From Zea mays (taxonomy: Eukaryota > Streptophyta > Magnoliopsida > Poales > Poaceae): a stretch of 64,000 bases of DNA. Positions 10,099 through 21,984 of this stretch are shown one piece after another. Below the pieces are notes generated by a model. It was given only the letters and a program-made list of their open reading frames with translations. It was not told the DNA's origin and made no database searches. The stretch's first letter is position 1; the number at the start of each line of letters is the position of its first letter. The translations under genes were made by a program, and so were the position numbers. Location of the stretch: positions 76,442,683 to 76,506,682 of the forward strand of contig NC_050096.1 of NCBI RefSeq assembly GCF_902167145.1, in the 5' to 3' direction.

Positions 10099-11064
10099 CA
10101 TTTTTTTATTTTTTTATTTTGGCCACCAAACTTTTTGTGGTATGTTCCTACACTATGTAGACCTACATGTACCATTTTGGGACAATTATAACAGTGTTTT
10201 CTATAGCTAGTAGATTTAGTTCGTTTATTTGAATTTCTTCAGAAAAATTAGATTTGAACTGCAAGTCACTCGAAACTTGGAAAACCGTGCATGAAAAAAT
10301 GATATCCATGCTACTTAGCACAAGTTATGACCGATTTCAGGAGCGGACCAGAAACTTCGAGCACCATGCTCACTCAACATGGTCGTGAACTTGCCATCCA
10401 GGTGTTTAAAAATTGTATAAAACACAAACAAAGTCAGAAAATCATGAAACATGTCCACGTGTCATAGTATCATATGTAGAGACTATGATAAAAATTTGAA
10501 AAAGTTTCGAGAAAGCTGTGACGCACTATGTGTACAAACCTAAGAGATCCACATTGAAACTCTATGATTTCATGTGTAGTTCTCTTAGGTTTCTACACAT
10601 AATGTCTCACAACTTTCTCCAAACATTCTAAAATTTTATCACAGCCTCTACATATGATATCATGACACGTGGATAAGTTTCATGATTTTCTGAGTTTGTT
10701 TGTGTTTTATAAAATTTTTAAACAACTGGATGGCAAGTTTACGGCCATGTTGAGTGAGCATGGTGCTCGAAGTTTCTGGTCCGCTCCTGAAATCGGTCGT
10801 AACTTGTGCTAAGTAGCATGAATATCATTTTTGCATGCACGGTTTTCCAAGTTTCGAGTGACTTGCAGTTCAAATGTGATTTTTTCGAAGAAATTCAAAT
10901 AAACGAACTAAATCTACTAGCTATAGGAAACACTTTTCTAATTGTCTCAAAATGGTACATGTAGGTCTATATAGTGTAGGAACACATCACAAAAATTTTG
11001 GTTGGGAAAATAAAAAAAATAAAAATGTACTTTGCCGAGTGTCCCGTGGCGACACTCGGTAAAG
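10064..11064. repeat. Inverted repeat of about 1 kb inside CACTA-1 (copy 2)
   Basis: This is the second copy of the long hairpin, carried by the tandem duplication. Arms are about 10064-10548 and 10577-11064. Differences from copy 1 are a handful of single-base changes and one extra A in the A-run of the right arm. Confidence 0.88.
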
Positions 11065-11810
11065 AATTGTAAAATAATCTTTGTCGAGTGTCACCCAGGG
11101 GACACTCGGCAAAGGCTACTTTGCCGAGTGCCCCTGATCTGGCACTCGGCAAAGAATATTTTAAAATTAAAAAAAATCTTTGCCGAGTGCCAAATCACGG
11201 GCACTCGGCAAAGCACTCGTACATAGCACTGGTAAGTTCTTCTTCTTCCTCACTCTCTCACTCTCTCACTCGTCGTGCTCACGCCCTCCGCGCCGCCGCG
11301 CCCTCGCTCCGCGCCGCACCCGCGCCACCGTGCCCCTCGCCCGCGCCCGCCGTGCCCGTGCCCGCGCCGTCGTGCCCCTCGCCCGCGCCCGTCGTGCCCC
11401 TCGCCCGCACCCGCCGTGCCCTCGCCGCGTCCCCACCGTGCCCCCGCTGCGCCCCTCCCCGTGCCCCCGCTGCACCCCTCGCTCGCCCGGCCGCCGTGCC
11501 CTCGCCCGCCAGCCGCCTCGCCCACGACCCGTCGTCTCGCCCGCGACCAAACCTCCAAGGTGATTGCTTGCTTTCGTTTTGTGATATGTTAATTAAAAAG
11601 CTTTATGTTCTACGTGTATGATTTATATGAAATGATTAGGTTTAATATTGAGTTAATTATATACATGTGGATCTCTTAGGTTAATATGTAGTCTTGTTGT
11701 GTTAAATTTATGTACGTGTATGATTTGGTTAATATGTAGTATTCTTGATTGCCGGCCATCGTGCCGTTGAATTATGTGTGGATGTCAGCCATTGTGCTTT
11801 TATTTGTAGG

Positions 11811-11853
11811 ATTTCGAAACCTCCCCGTGCAGGGGAGGTGCTGCCGAAATTTT
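11811..11853 (+). repeat. Short foldback before the CACTA-1 transposase start (copy 2)
   Basis: The inner stem CCTCCCC/GGGGAGG and outer stem ATTTCG/CGAAAT enclose TGCTGC. It follows the TTTGTAG acceptor and precedes the ATG at 11878. The right side, GGGG..GTGCTGCCGAAATTT, is shared with larger foldbacks at the same place in CACTA-2 and CACTA-3. Confidence 0.78.
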
Positions 11854-11877
11854 CTGTTGCTAGGCTTATGTTAGAGG

Positions 11878-14800
11878 ATGGAGGACCGTGAGTGGATGTA
11901 CATGGGTCGTAGAGGAAAGAACGATGTCACCACTGAATGGATTAGAAAGACCGATGATTTCGTGGAACGTGCATATGGTGAAGCTGCTAAAGGAGCGAGT
12001 CTAGTCCCATGCCCGTGCAGCAAATGTGCCAACCAGAAAAGAAAACCAAAGAAGGCCATGGTAGAACATATTTGGAAGAATGGATTTACGCCGGGCTATA
12101 CTCGGTGGATATTTCATGGTGAAGCGCATCGTACGAGAGAGGAGGTGCTGAGACAACGTGTCGAGGATTATGACGCGGATGCGGTGGTAGCGGATATGTT
12201 GAACGACTATTAGGAGGCACAGTACACAGGAGGATGTATGGATGACGAGCCAGAGCCGACTGCAAAGTCGTTCTACGACATGTTCAACGCGGCATAGAAG
12301 CCCCTTCATGGCCAGACAAAGGTTTCTCAACTGGATGCCATTGGCGTGTAATGGCGTTCAAGTCGCAGTACAGCATGAGTAGAGACGCATTCGATGGCTT
12401 GTTGACGGTTATTGGGAGCCTGCTTCCGGATGATCATGTTCTGCCAAAGAGCATGTACGAGGCACAGAAACTACTTCGTGCACTCAAGATGACGTATGAG
12501 CAGATTCATGCTTGTCCGAACGGCTGCGTGCTATTTAGGAAAGAATACACGGAGGCAAGGTACTGTCCCAAGTGTAAATCGTTTAGGTTCATGGAGGTAG
12601 ACTCTGGTAATGGACAGAAGAGGCAGCTCGACATCCCCTTGACAATCCTACGACACCTTCTGTTCATATCGAGGATCCAGCGTTTGTACATGACAGAGGA
12701 ATCCGCGAAATAGATGACATGGTACAAAAATGGAAAACGATACAATCCTGACAAGATGGTGCACACATCCGATGGTGAAGCATAGACACACTTTGATGCC
12801 ATTCACCGTGAGAAAGCCGAAGAGGCTCGTAATGTACGTGTTGTGTTGGCCATAGATGGGTTCAATCCCTATGGAATGAGCGCTACCCCGTACACATGTT
12901 GGCCTGTGTTTGTTATCCCAATCAATCTCCCCACTGGTGTGTGCTTTCAAAGGCAGAATATATTCGTGTCGTTGATAATTCCCGGACACCCGGGGAATAA
13001 AATGGGCATGTACATGGAGCCTTTGATCGATGAATTGGTACGTGCCTGGGAGGAAGGGGTATGGACGTATGACCGAGCTACGAAGACAAACTTCAGAATG
13101 CATGTTTGGTACCAGTACTCCATGCATGACTTACCGGCGTATGGGCTATTCTGCGCCTGGTGTGTTCACGATAAGTTCCCATGCCCAGTTTGCAAGGAAG
13201 CTCTCAGGTTCATTTGGTTGAAAAAGGGTGGCAAATATTCGTCCTTCGATAAACATTGACAATTTCTCCCTCCTGACCATCCATTCCGCCTAGACATCAA
13301 GAACTTTACGAAAGGTGTCGTAGTGACAAACCGCCCACCTGCAACGATGTCTGGTGCCGAAATTCGTCAATAGATAGATGGGCTCGTGGCCAATACAGAA
13401 GGTGGTTTTGTGGGATATGGTGAGCAGCATATGTGGACACATAAGTCTGGCTTGACTCGGCTCCCCTATTTTGACGACCTGCTCCTTCCACACAACATTG
13501 ACGTGATGCACACTGAAAAGAATGTTGTCGAGGCACTGTGGGCAACAATTATGGACATTCCTGATAAGTCAAAGGATAACGTGAAGGCAAGAGTGGATCT
13601 GGCAGCGTTATGGGATAGACCACACCTAGAGATGAAGCCGCCAAGTGGCGGAAAGACGTGGAGAAGGCCTAAGGATGATTTTGTCCTAAGCAGGGCCCAA
13701 AGGAAGGAAGTACTTCAGTGGATCAAGATGTTGATGTTCCCTGATGGGTATGCAGCTAACCTGAGTAGGGGTGAACTTATCTAGTATGCGAGTCTTAGAG
13801 ATGAAGAGTCATGACTTCCACATATGGATTGAACGGATTCTTCCTATGATGGTTCGAGGCTATGTCCCTGAGCATGTCTAGCTAGCACTTTCAGAGTTGA
13901 GCTATTTCTTCCGTCAGCTTTGTGCAAAAGAGTTATCTCGGACCGTGGTTGCAGACTTGGAAAGATTGGCACTCGTGCTACTGTGTAAGCTTGAGAAGAT
14001 ATTTCCACCCGACTTCTTCAATCCAATGCAGCATTTGATTCTTCATCTCCCCTATGAGGCACGAATGGGGGGCCCGTGCAGGGACGTTGGTGCTATCCAA
14101 TCGAGAGATGTTTAAAAACTATTCGAAAGAAATGTAGAAATAAATGCAAAATCGAGGCTTCCATTGCAGAGGCATACATTCTAGAGGAGGTCTCAAACTT
14201 CATAACAACTTATTATGGTGACAAACTGCCAAGCGTGCATAATCCACCCCCTCGTTACAATGATGGCGACAATGAATCGAACCTTAGCATATTTCGAGGC
14301 CAACTCGGAAGCGCAAGTGGCTCGACCACCAAGACCCTGACACATGAAGAGTGGCGGCATATCATGCTATATGTATTTACCAACCTTGAAGAGGTGACGC
14401 CACACATGGAACAATTTCTTCATGAATTTTGGCGTCGATCAAGGGACCCCACTCCACAGGAATATGACACTCTTCTTAGAAAGGGTGCGAGAAATGGGTT
14501 GCCCGATTTCATTTCCTGGTTCAAACGTAAGGTACGTGCTTAGTTTGTAAAAGACATACGTCTTTGAACTCAATTTAGCGTCTTTTAACTTGCAAATACT
14601 TGCAGGGCCAAAGAAATATATGAGTGCCGAGTTGAGACAAGTAGCCAACGGCTTTGCTTATAGGGTCAGGAAATATTCTGGGTATGACGTCAATGGGTAC
14701 CATTTTCGCACAACAAACTACGACAAAATTCGACCCAATCGGAAAACAACGTGTTCTGGAGTCTTTACTCCCGGCCTTGACAATGTCGATTATTTTGGAC

Positions 14801-15393
14801 GAATCGAAGAAATATATGAGCTCAATTTTTATGGTTCCAAACCTCTTACTCCAGTGATATTCAAATGTCATTGGTTTGACCCTCAAGTGACGAGACGAAC
14901 ACATTCTAATCTTGGGATAGTCGAAATTCGACAAGATTCCACCTTACCAGGAGACGATGTCTATATCATGGTCCAACAGGCCACACAAGTGTATTATCTC
15001 CCATATGTGTGCCAAACGAAAGAACATATTAATGGTTGGGATGTTATGTATAAGGTATCGCCGCACGGGAGGTTACCTGTTCCTAACGATGAAGATTACA
15101 ACTTAGACCCGGACACATATGATGGAGAGTTCTTCCAAGAAGATGAGCTAGAAGGGCGATTTGAGATAGACTTAACCGAAGCTATCAGAATGGACGTAGA
15201 TATTGAAATGGTTGTTGATGAGGAGGATGATGAGGTGAAAAATGATAATGACTTAGTAATCCTTGAAGGCAATGACATTAATGACGAACTTGCATCTTCC
15301 GATGGTGTTGAGATTGAAATGGTTGATAGTGATGATGAGAGTTATGATCTGGCTAACCCCGACACCTATGAAGATTATTTTTATTCGATGTAA
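11878..15393 (+). pseudogene. CACTA-1 TNP2-type transposase, degraded
   Basis: Domains in order are the transposase-associated domain (11878-12210, PCPCSKCANQ), the TNP2 core (12351 to about 14100; HACPNGCVLF, CPKCKSFRFME, GFNPYG, TYTCWPVFVI-like PYTCWPVFVI, LPHNIDVMHTEKNV), DUF4218 (about 13900-14531) and DUF4216 (14606-15393; YDVNGYHFRT, FKCHWFD). An intron at 14532-14605 has GTACGT and TTGCAG ends. The acidic tail ends YEDYFYSM. Lesions are stops at 12211, 12295, 12711, 12783, 13257, 13371, 13782 and 13879, plus frame changes near 12340, 13790 and 14100. Several stops align with Trp or Arg in CACTA-2 and CACTA-3. The protein would have cut and joined the CACTA ends; it cannot be made from this copy. 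Confidence 0.92.
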
Positions 15394-15486
15394 TGCCATA
15401 TGACTTTTTATTTCGCACAGGTTTTTAAATACATCTTTTTATATGTTCTTATTTGTTTACTCTTAATTGCAGGTTTTTGGACAAAT

Positions 15487-17500
15487 ATGGTCGGCGGTAA
15501 TTGGCTGAGGAGGAGGAGTAGGACGGCGGACGAGGCAGAGCAGGCGGCGCAGCAGGACGACCTTGTCCAGCAGCAGGCGGCGCCTCAGGACGACGACGAC
15601 CAGCAGTAGGACGATGACGACCAGTAGCAGGACGCCTCAGGTTCTGGCGGCTCAGGTTCGAGGAGCACCTGCGAGGTCCCGCGAGTATCCCTCAGCGTCC
15701 CATACTTCGGGACAGGCGACCTCTTATTCGGCCGGATGGGGAGAGGTATGTAACTTTATGTTCTTCATTCTTGTTCATATTATGTGTTCAAAATCATAAT
15801 ATAAACTAATACTTTTTATTATCACTTGGATAGGTCTTGGACGGTTGTGGATTATGCTGGGGGTCATCGTCGCCTCCCCAATGGCATCCTCGGGCTGCTG
15901 TGCAGGGAACACTTCCCTGGACTGGTTGAGTACGCCGGAGTGACAGGCCCAGCCTACACCTTCGACCACTATGCCGTCGCCCCTGATGTAGTAGACCGGG
16001 ACGGCCGGGAATTCAATAACAAGGCGGAGCGGGTGAAGCAAGAGATGTGGGTAAGTCTTAGTATAATGTAAAATATGTCACATTCGTTGCAAATTCTTGA
16101 AATAATGTATGGATACATCGTTTTTGTATGCAGGATTTCTTCAGATGCGAGGCTGGATACGAGGCTAGGGCGGATGTGGTGGCCACCACGAGCTGTAAGA
16201 AGCTCGTCGTGGACATGCACTATGAGGCCCAAATCTAGGCCATCGTCACCTACCACGGCTCCGTCCTTGGGGAGAGGGTGACCAAGCAGCAAGCCCAAAC
16301 CATGTCGTTGACCAGAGACCAGTACCTGCAGGTAAAGTCATGCATGTTTGGTACCATTACTCCATGCATGAATTTTATTTTATCTTCTGATATGCACTTT
16401 ACGTGTTTACTTTGTAGGTGATTCCACATTGGTGCGCCACACATCCTTTCTACTGGGAGTAGATGGTGGATAGGTGGTGTTCGGCTGAGTAGGACGAGGC
16501 GCACAACGCTAGCCGGTAACGGCGTATGATGATGCGAGGTCCCTCCCACCACCAAGGCAGCCGGAGCCTGGGCCAATATGCCGAAGCATGGGTACGCCCT
16601 CTTTTTTATTTAGGTATATAGCACTGGAGTAGATAATATTTCTAACTATCTCATTGGTTTTCTTGCAGTCGGCGTCACATGGTGGCCGGTCTTGCTCCAC
16701 ATTCTCGGCCTATGCTATGGCTCATAAGGGCAAGGCGACGTCCGACGTCACCTACAACCCGGATGACGGGCCCGAGGCCTACACCAACCCCGCCGTCTAC
16801 AGCTGCCTTCATGACTACACCGCCATGGCGCAGGAGCTCCATGGCCGAGAATATGATCCGAGCACTGAGCCGATCGACCCCGATGTGCTCATGAGGGTCG
16901 GAGGAGGCAAGAGAAATGGGCGGTACTGGATTGCCGACGGGGCAATCGACTCGTCCTCCCCTCCCACTCTGTCTCAGGTGAGAGCAAGGAGCACGGGCTC
17001 GAGTCCAGCCATACGACCTCGACACGACAGCTCACAGCTTCGCATACAGCAACTCGAGGTTAGTGCTTCTGTAACTCGTCCTTCCTTGAGTTATATACCT
17101 TCTCTTTGAGTTACTATAACGTTGGCTTGTAATATTACATACTCAACTAGAAGAAGAGAGGAGGGAACGTCACGAGATGGAGGCGAGGATTATGGCGGAA
17201 CGAGAGGCGGAGCGGGAGGCTCGCCTGACAGATCATTAGAGGATGGCGGAGATGTTCCAGTACATGCAGAGCCTTGGCGCCACACAGGGCATCGCTCCGC
17301 CACCTCCATTGTTCCCTCCAGTTGACCCTGCTCTCTTCCATACTCCTGTGAGTATCAAAATTGTAGTTAGATGTTGGTAATGCATCTGGTATAACACATG
17401 CAATCTCTTCTCTGTGCAGGGCCAATCTGGGGCGGCATCCAACAACCCTCCGGAAGGGTTCAGCCCAACGCAGCACCAGTCGAACCGCCCACCTCCATGA
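15487..17500 (+). pseudogene. CACTA-1 second gene, Transposase_24-like, degraded
   Basis: It starts MVGGNWLRRRSRTADEAEQ with a Gln/Asp-rich N-terminus, then spliced exons: VVDYAGGHRRLPNGILGLLC (about 15840), FRCEAGYEARADVVA, SLTRDQYLQ, SASHGGRSCSTFSAYAMAHK (about 16670), a block ending PIDPDVLMRVGGGK.NGRYW, and a C-terminus EGFSPTQHQSNRPPP ending at 17500. This is the plant En/Spm second-protein family (Transposase_24). Stops interrupt the Gln-rich start (two TAG near 15607 and 15625) and later exons (near 16237 and 16462). Intron ends are GT/AG where visible. By analogy with En/Spm TnpA it would bind the subterminal repeats. Confidence 0.82.
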
Positions 17501-17660
17501 GTGTTATGTTTTCAGTGTTTAGACTTCAGAACTTGTGTTGAATACTTATGTTTGTGTTGGATACTTATGTCAGAGCTTGAGACGTATGAGACTTATGTTT
17601 GTGTTGGATACTTGTGTTGAACACTTATGTTTGTGATGGATATTTATGTTTGTGTTGGCT

Positions 17661-18214
17661 ATTTGCCGAGTGTACCACTCAGCAAAGAGGTTCCTTGCCG
17701 AGTGTCAAGGCCATAGCACTCGACAAAGAACCAAGACCTGGGCACCGATATAGGTTCTTTGCCGAGTGTAATGTCTCTGACACTCGGCAAAGAAGCACGC
17801 TTTGCCGAGTGCCGTACCTAGCACTCGGCAAAGAACCTGACATGGGGACCCTCTCTGGCGGGTTCTTTGCCGAGTGTCCTAGGTGGCACTCGGCAAAGAT
17901 TGATTCTTTGCCGAGTGCTATCTGGTAGGCACTCGGCAAAGGTAACTCCTTCGTCGAGTGTCACCCGGGACACTCGGCAAAGACGCCGTCTCCGTCACCC
18001 GGCGCCGTAACGGCTGCTTTTCTTTGCCGAGTGCTCTCTGGCACTCGGCAAACCTCTTTGCCGAGTGCCCGAGAAAAAGTACTCGGCAAAGAAGGCTTTG
18101 CCGATGCATGTATGCCGAGCCTTCTTTGCCGAGTGCGACACTCGGCAAAACCTTTGCCGAGTGTTTTTAAGGCTTTACCGAGTGCTTCAGGCACTCAGCA
18201 AAGGCGGCGATTCC
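17661..18214. repeat. CACTA-1 3' subterminal repeats
   Basis: This 3' array has about 20 copies of TTTGCCGAGTG or CACTCGGCAAAG in both orientations, up to the terminal inverted repeat. It uses the same motif as the 5' array, which ties the two ends to one element. Confidence 0.88.
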
Positions 18215-18261
18215 GGTAGTGAGCTAGGAAGATACTCCTATGTGCTAGTAGCCCTTAGGAA

Positions 18262-18672
18262 GGGAAAAAATTCTGTACATACCGGATGTAAACATCATCT
18301 TTTACAGCCCCTCACATCCACCACTTGAAGGCCCACAAAGACAGATCAAAATTTACAAAATAACCCTTTAGTAATTTATTTTTTTTCTGTTTATATGGAC
18401 CAACAACTATTGTATGTGAGGGGCTGTAAAAGAGATTCTTTACATCCGGTATGTAAAGAGGAGGGGGGAAAAATTCTGTACATACCGGATGTAAACATCA
18501 TCTTTTATAACCCCTCACATCCACCACTTGAAGGCCCACAAAGACAGATCAAAATTTACAAAATAACCCTTTAGTAATTTGTTTTTTTCTGTTTATATGG
18601 ACCAACAACTATTGTATGTGAGGGGCTGTAAAAAAAATTCTTTATATCCGGTATGTAAAGAAATTTTTTCCG
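18262..18672. mobile_element. Pair of MITE-like foldback elements in tandem
   Basis: Two head-to-tail copies of about 195 bp lie at 18267-18459 and 18470-18665. Each begins TTCTGTACATACCGGATGTAA and ends with the inverted counterpart CATCCGGTATGTAAAGA. The outer edges GGAAAAAATTC and GAAATTTTTTCC are also inverted. The inner arms CAGCCCCTCACATCC and ATGTGAGGGGCTG pair too. It looks like a small non-autonomous DNA transposon duplicated internally. No superfamily is assigned because no clean target duplication is seen. Confidence 0.6.
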
Positions 18673-19453
18673 GAGGAAGGGTACGTACGGTCTACCTGGC
18701 CAGAGGATGAAACGACGACTGAACACCATGTTTGGTTTTGTTCTCTAAATTTTAAGTCTTTTTTACAAATTTAATCAAGCTTCATAGAATTTAATTTAGC
18801 TATTCATAGAGCTAAAATCACATCATTTTTGGGATCGTGGGTAATACACATGGCACACATATCACACATCAAGCAGCACAAGGAGGTAGGAATCCTTCAT
18901 TTCATATGACGGTTACAAGTTCCGGTAGCATGCATGCATGAACATCATTTGTGGCTCGCCGATTCAACCAGTTCATTTTTTTTATGAACCATAGTCCTTT
19001 CAGAATTAACTTAATGTACCATTTGGATCATTGGAATTGAATTCCATTCTAATAATAGTAATTTAGGTATATATTAATTAAGCTAATTCGGTTTTATGTA
19101 AAACATATTTGCATATTATTATTAGCAAGATGTTAGAGATATTTATTTGCTACGTTTTTATTATAAAGGAGTGAGACTAAAAAATGTCATATAAGTTACG
19201 GAGTAGAAACAAATTCTACTAATGCATAAAATTATTTCTCATCCTACACCCCATGAATTTGAGGAAGACTTATATCTGAACTTTGCAAAGTGATAGAATG
19301 TCAAATTCCAAACTAAATAAGTTATTTTATTGAGTGAATTACAATTCCTCTAAAATGAAGGGATCCAAACGCCCATAAGTGTAGTTCAAATCGTACCCGA
19401 CAGTGACCCTCATCTGTCTAATTATTCATCATCCTTCTAATTCTCATTCCCTT

Positions 19454-19672
19454 AGGCCTTGTTCGGTAGGATTAAAGGAATTAAATTCCTCTCTATTTAA
19501 TTTTGATCAGCAATAGATTTAATCCTCTCTAATCCCCTTCAATCCACTCTTAAGCGGGCTTGTTTGGTGAGAAGTGGATTGAATGGGATTGGAGATGATT
19601 AAATCTCTTGATAGTCAAAATTAATTAGAAAGGGATTAATTCCCTCCCATCTCATACAACCAAACAAAGCCT
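19454..19672. mobile_element. MITE-like element, possibly Tourist-like
   Basis: The ends AGGCCTTGTTCGGT and ACCAAACAAAGCCT form a terminal inverted repeat with one or two mismatches around about 219 bp. Internal arms (GGATTAAAGG..AATTAAATTCC, and AATTAGAAAGGGATTAATTCC) also fold. The flanks are TTA and TAA, not an exact duplication. The Tourist/PIF assignment is therefore tentative. Confidence 0.5.
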
Positions 19673-19680
19673 AAATAATA

Positions 19681-19757
19681 CTCTCTAGCTCTCTCTTCCA
19701 AATTATAAGTTGTTTTGACTTTTTAATTGAAGCGTTTGTAATTTAGAACGAACGGAG
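19681..19757. mobile_element. Short Stowaway-like MITE remnant
   Basis: It runs CTCTCTAGCTCTCTCTTCCA to GAACGAACGGAG with TA on both sides (19679-19680, 19758-19759). The interior CAAATTATAAGT..TTTTGAC is common in Stowaway-type elements of grasses. It is only 77 bp long, with imperfect ends. Confidence 0.4.
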
Positions 19758-20815
19758 TACTCGTATCAGTGTGTTTGTGTAATCTCTGCAGATCCAAAAG
19801 GTGGTAAAAAATGGTGATCCCTGCACCGTAGACGTGTAAGGGCTCGTACAATCCAATTAATTAGGGGTCTCTAAAGGAGTAAGCAAAATAAAATCAAGAC
19901 ATATGCTTTTTTGCAAAGAACTCGTCTCTATACGACTCTTTATATATAGTCTCTTAAATATATTTATGATCTATGAGCTCTGAGTTGTATAACAATTAAC
20001 ACAGTATTTTAGTTGTCTTTTATACTTGAAAAACCGATCAAAGGGCTCATGATTTTATATGCCTTAAGACATGTAAAGGGGGTAATGATAGTTAATGTGT
20101 CCTATTAGTCAGATGATGGTCAAAGGGCATGCATATCAATTTAATAAAATTAAAGGAACTAATAAAGCCATAGAAAGGAAAAAAAGGCATCGGAATTCAA
20201 AAGTCATGCAAGTTGCTACCTCGATTCTGATCCCGTCTAGCTAGCTAGCTAGCTAGGGACCATATATGCCTATATACTAGCTCCATATCTATACTAAATC
20301 ACTCCAAGTCTAAATAAGGTGGACATGGAATCACACCATTATTCTTTATGCCGATATATATATTCACCACCACCGACTCAACATGATGCCTAGCTAGGAT
20401 CGGAGTATATCTTTGATGGGATGCACAAAAAGGAAGTTGATTGACACATGCATGGACATTCACGAGCTAGCTAGCAAAAGCCCAGGAGCGACGACGACCC
20501 AGTGCCCACCAGTTAAAGGAGAAGGCAAATCAGCAACGACCGAAGCAGCAGCTGGTGGCAGGCAGGCAAGCATGGCACGAATGAATTGTGTCGTTGTCAA
20601 TACCTTTTTCACCGCGTAGAAGCTTAACAAATGTAACAAGTAAAGAAATAAAAGTAGAGTTGTCAATTATTAGTGCGTGCCCATAACGATGTATCTGCTA
20701 ATGACGACGAAGACAAAGACGAAGACGCGAGCTGAGTGGACTAGGATGAAAACAGCTCTCAGGACTCTGGTAGCAGCCAGACAGCAGCAAAATCAGAATA
20801 GTTATGAATGCATAA

Positions 20816-20995
20816 ATTTTCGTGGACCGTAATATTTTCGTCGACCGGCCCACGAAAATACGGCAGTTATTTTCGTCGGTCTCTTGACCGACGAAAATAG
20901 TGATTATTTTCGTGAACCGCAATATTTTCGTCGGCCGGCCCACGAAAATAACCACTATTTTTGTCGGCCTCAGTCAGGCCCACGAAAATAAAGCG
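20816..20995. repeat. CACTA-2 5' subterminal repeats
   Basis: ATTTTCGTCGGCC-type motifs and complements (GGCCCACGAAAAT, CCGACGAAAAT) occur about nine times in 180 bp in both orientations. The motif differs from those of CACTA-1 (TTTGCCGAGTGC) and CACTA-3 (AACTTCCGAGAGG), so the three elements are different families. Confidence 0.8.
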
Positions 20996-21984
20996 ACCAT
21001 AAATCCCCCGGTCGCTCGATTTGAATCCAATTTGCCGGTCCCCCGCCGCTCGCCACCCCTCGCCGCACGCGCGCCCGCCCCTCGCCGCACGCGCGCCCGC
21101 CCCTCGCCGCGTCGCCGCTCGCCGCGCCGCTCCTCACCGCGCCGCCGCCTGCACGCCCGCCGTCCGAGGCGCCCCGCTTGCCCCTCGCCGCGCCGCCGCC
21201 CACACGCCCGCCGCCGAGGCCGCTGACGTTGACACGCTTCCAACCTCCCGCGTCCGTCGAATTCGAACCCGCCCAGGCTCCGGACACGCGCCGTCGACGT
21301 CCTCCCGCGTCCGCTCCGGTATGGTCGCCGCCGTCAGGATCCTTCTACCCAGTTAGAACTAGTTTGGAATTTCGGAAACGCATATCGTGATACTGAATTT
21401 TGGAAATAATGCTATTGTTTATGAGCTCATGGAGCACTTCGGTAGGTAGAACCATAGTATGTCTACTGATTGTTATAAAATTTTGACTAAATAAGGTTTG
21501 TTCCAGTTAGAACTAGTTTGGAGATTTCCAGAGAGATTGAATGAAAAATTAAGCTAATTTTTATCTTGATCTTCGGAAATTCCGAAGGGGATTTAAATTT
21601 CTAAATTAGTCCTTAATGCAATCTAGGTACCTGTTGTTGATTCACGACCAGTCATTTATGTCAAAACTACACATGCCTAAAATATTACCAGCCATGTGAA
21701 TTTTGTTCTCTAAATGTTATAAAATATTTCCAGAGAGATTAATGACCATTAATTGTTATCTTTGTTATCTTGTCATCTTGTGATTAAGATTTGAGTTAAC
21801 TTGTCGAGTTTAACTGTTGATTGCTTTAATTCAAATTCATATTTGTCTTCGAGTTATTTTTTAATGTTTAGAGTTTAGTTTTAATCGTTAACTGTAGCGA
21901 ACCGTATGCGTCACCCATTCGGGAACGGCAAACGTCACATTGGCTTGTGAGGTTCGCCGTTCAGAATTGTCCACGTATTTTGGA

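Larger units (their letters stand above)
8688..12498 (+). repeat. Tandem duplication, copy 2 (3.81 kb)
   Basis: This is the second copy of 4866-8687. It repeats the last 611 bp of the G LTR (8688-9298), the flank (9299-9723) and the CACTA-1 5' end (9724 onward). At its right edge (12498) the sequence continues into the rest of the CACTA-1 transposase, so this copy is joined to the full element. At its left edge it abuts the broken transposase of copy 1. Both copies carry the agc target-site triplet before the CACTA end. Confidence 0.92.
9724..18221 (+). mobile_element. CACTA-1, En/Spm-type DNA transposon with both termini
   Basis: The 5' end CACTACCGGAATC and the 3' end GATTCCGGTAGTG are a perfect 13-bp terminal inverted repeat. 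The element is flanked by agc on both sides (9721-9723 and 18222-18224), the 3-bp duplication expected of CACTA elements. It is 8498 bp long. It carries dense TTTGCCGAGTGC/CACTCGGCAAAG subterminal repeats at both ends, a degraded TNP2-type transposase gene (11878-15393) and a degraded second gene (15487-17500). All the coding parts are damaged, so it is unlikely to be autonomous. Confidence 0.93.
18222..20813 (+). other. Transposon-poor remnant between CACTA-1 and CACTA-2
   Basis: This is AT-rich DNA of about 2.6 kb holding MITE-like elements (18262-18672, 19454-19672, 19681-19757), a short CTAG microsatellite near 20237-20256 and no convincing gene. The longest frame (20413-20619, 68 codons) has no recognisable feature. 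This is the likeliest piece of pre-transposon DNA in the window, together with the flank at 9299-9723. Confidence 0.55.

Noticed and set aside
20237..20256. CTAG microsatellite
   Set aside because: Only about five units; ordinary simple sequence.
20413..20619. Possible small host gene in the transposon-poor stretch
   Set aside because: The 68-codon frame has no recognisable motif or splice context. Nothing else in 18222-20813 supports a gene.
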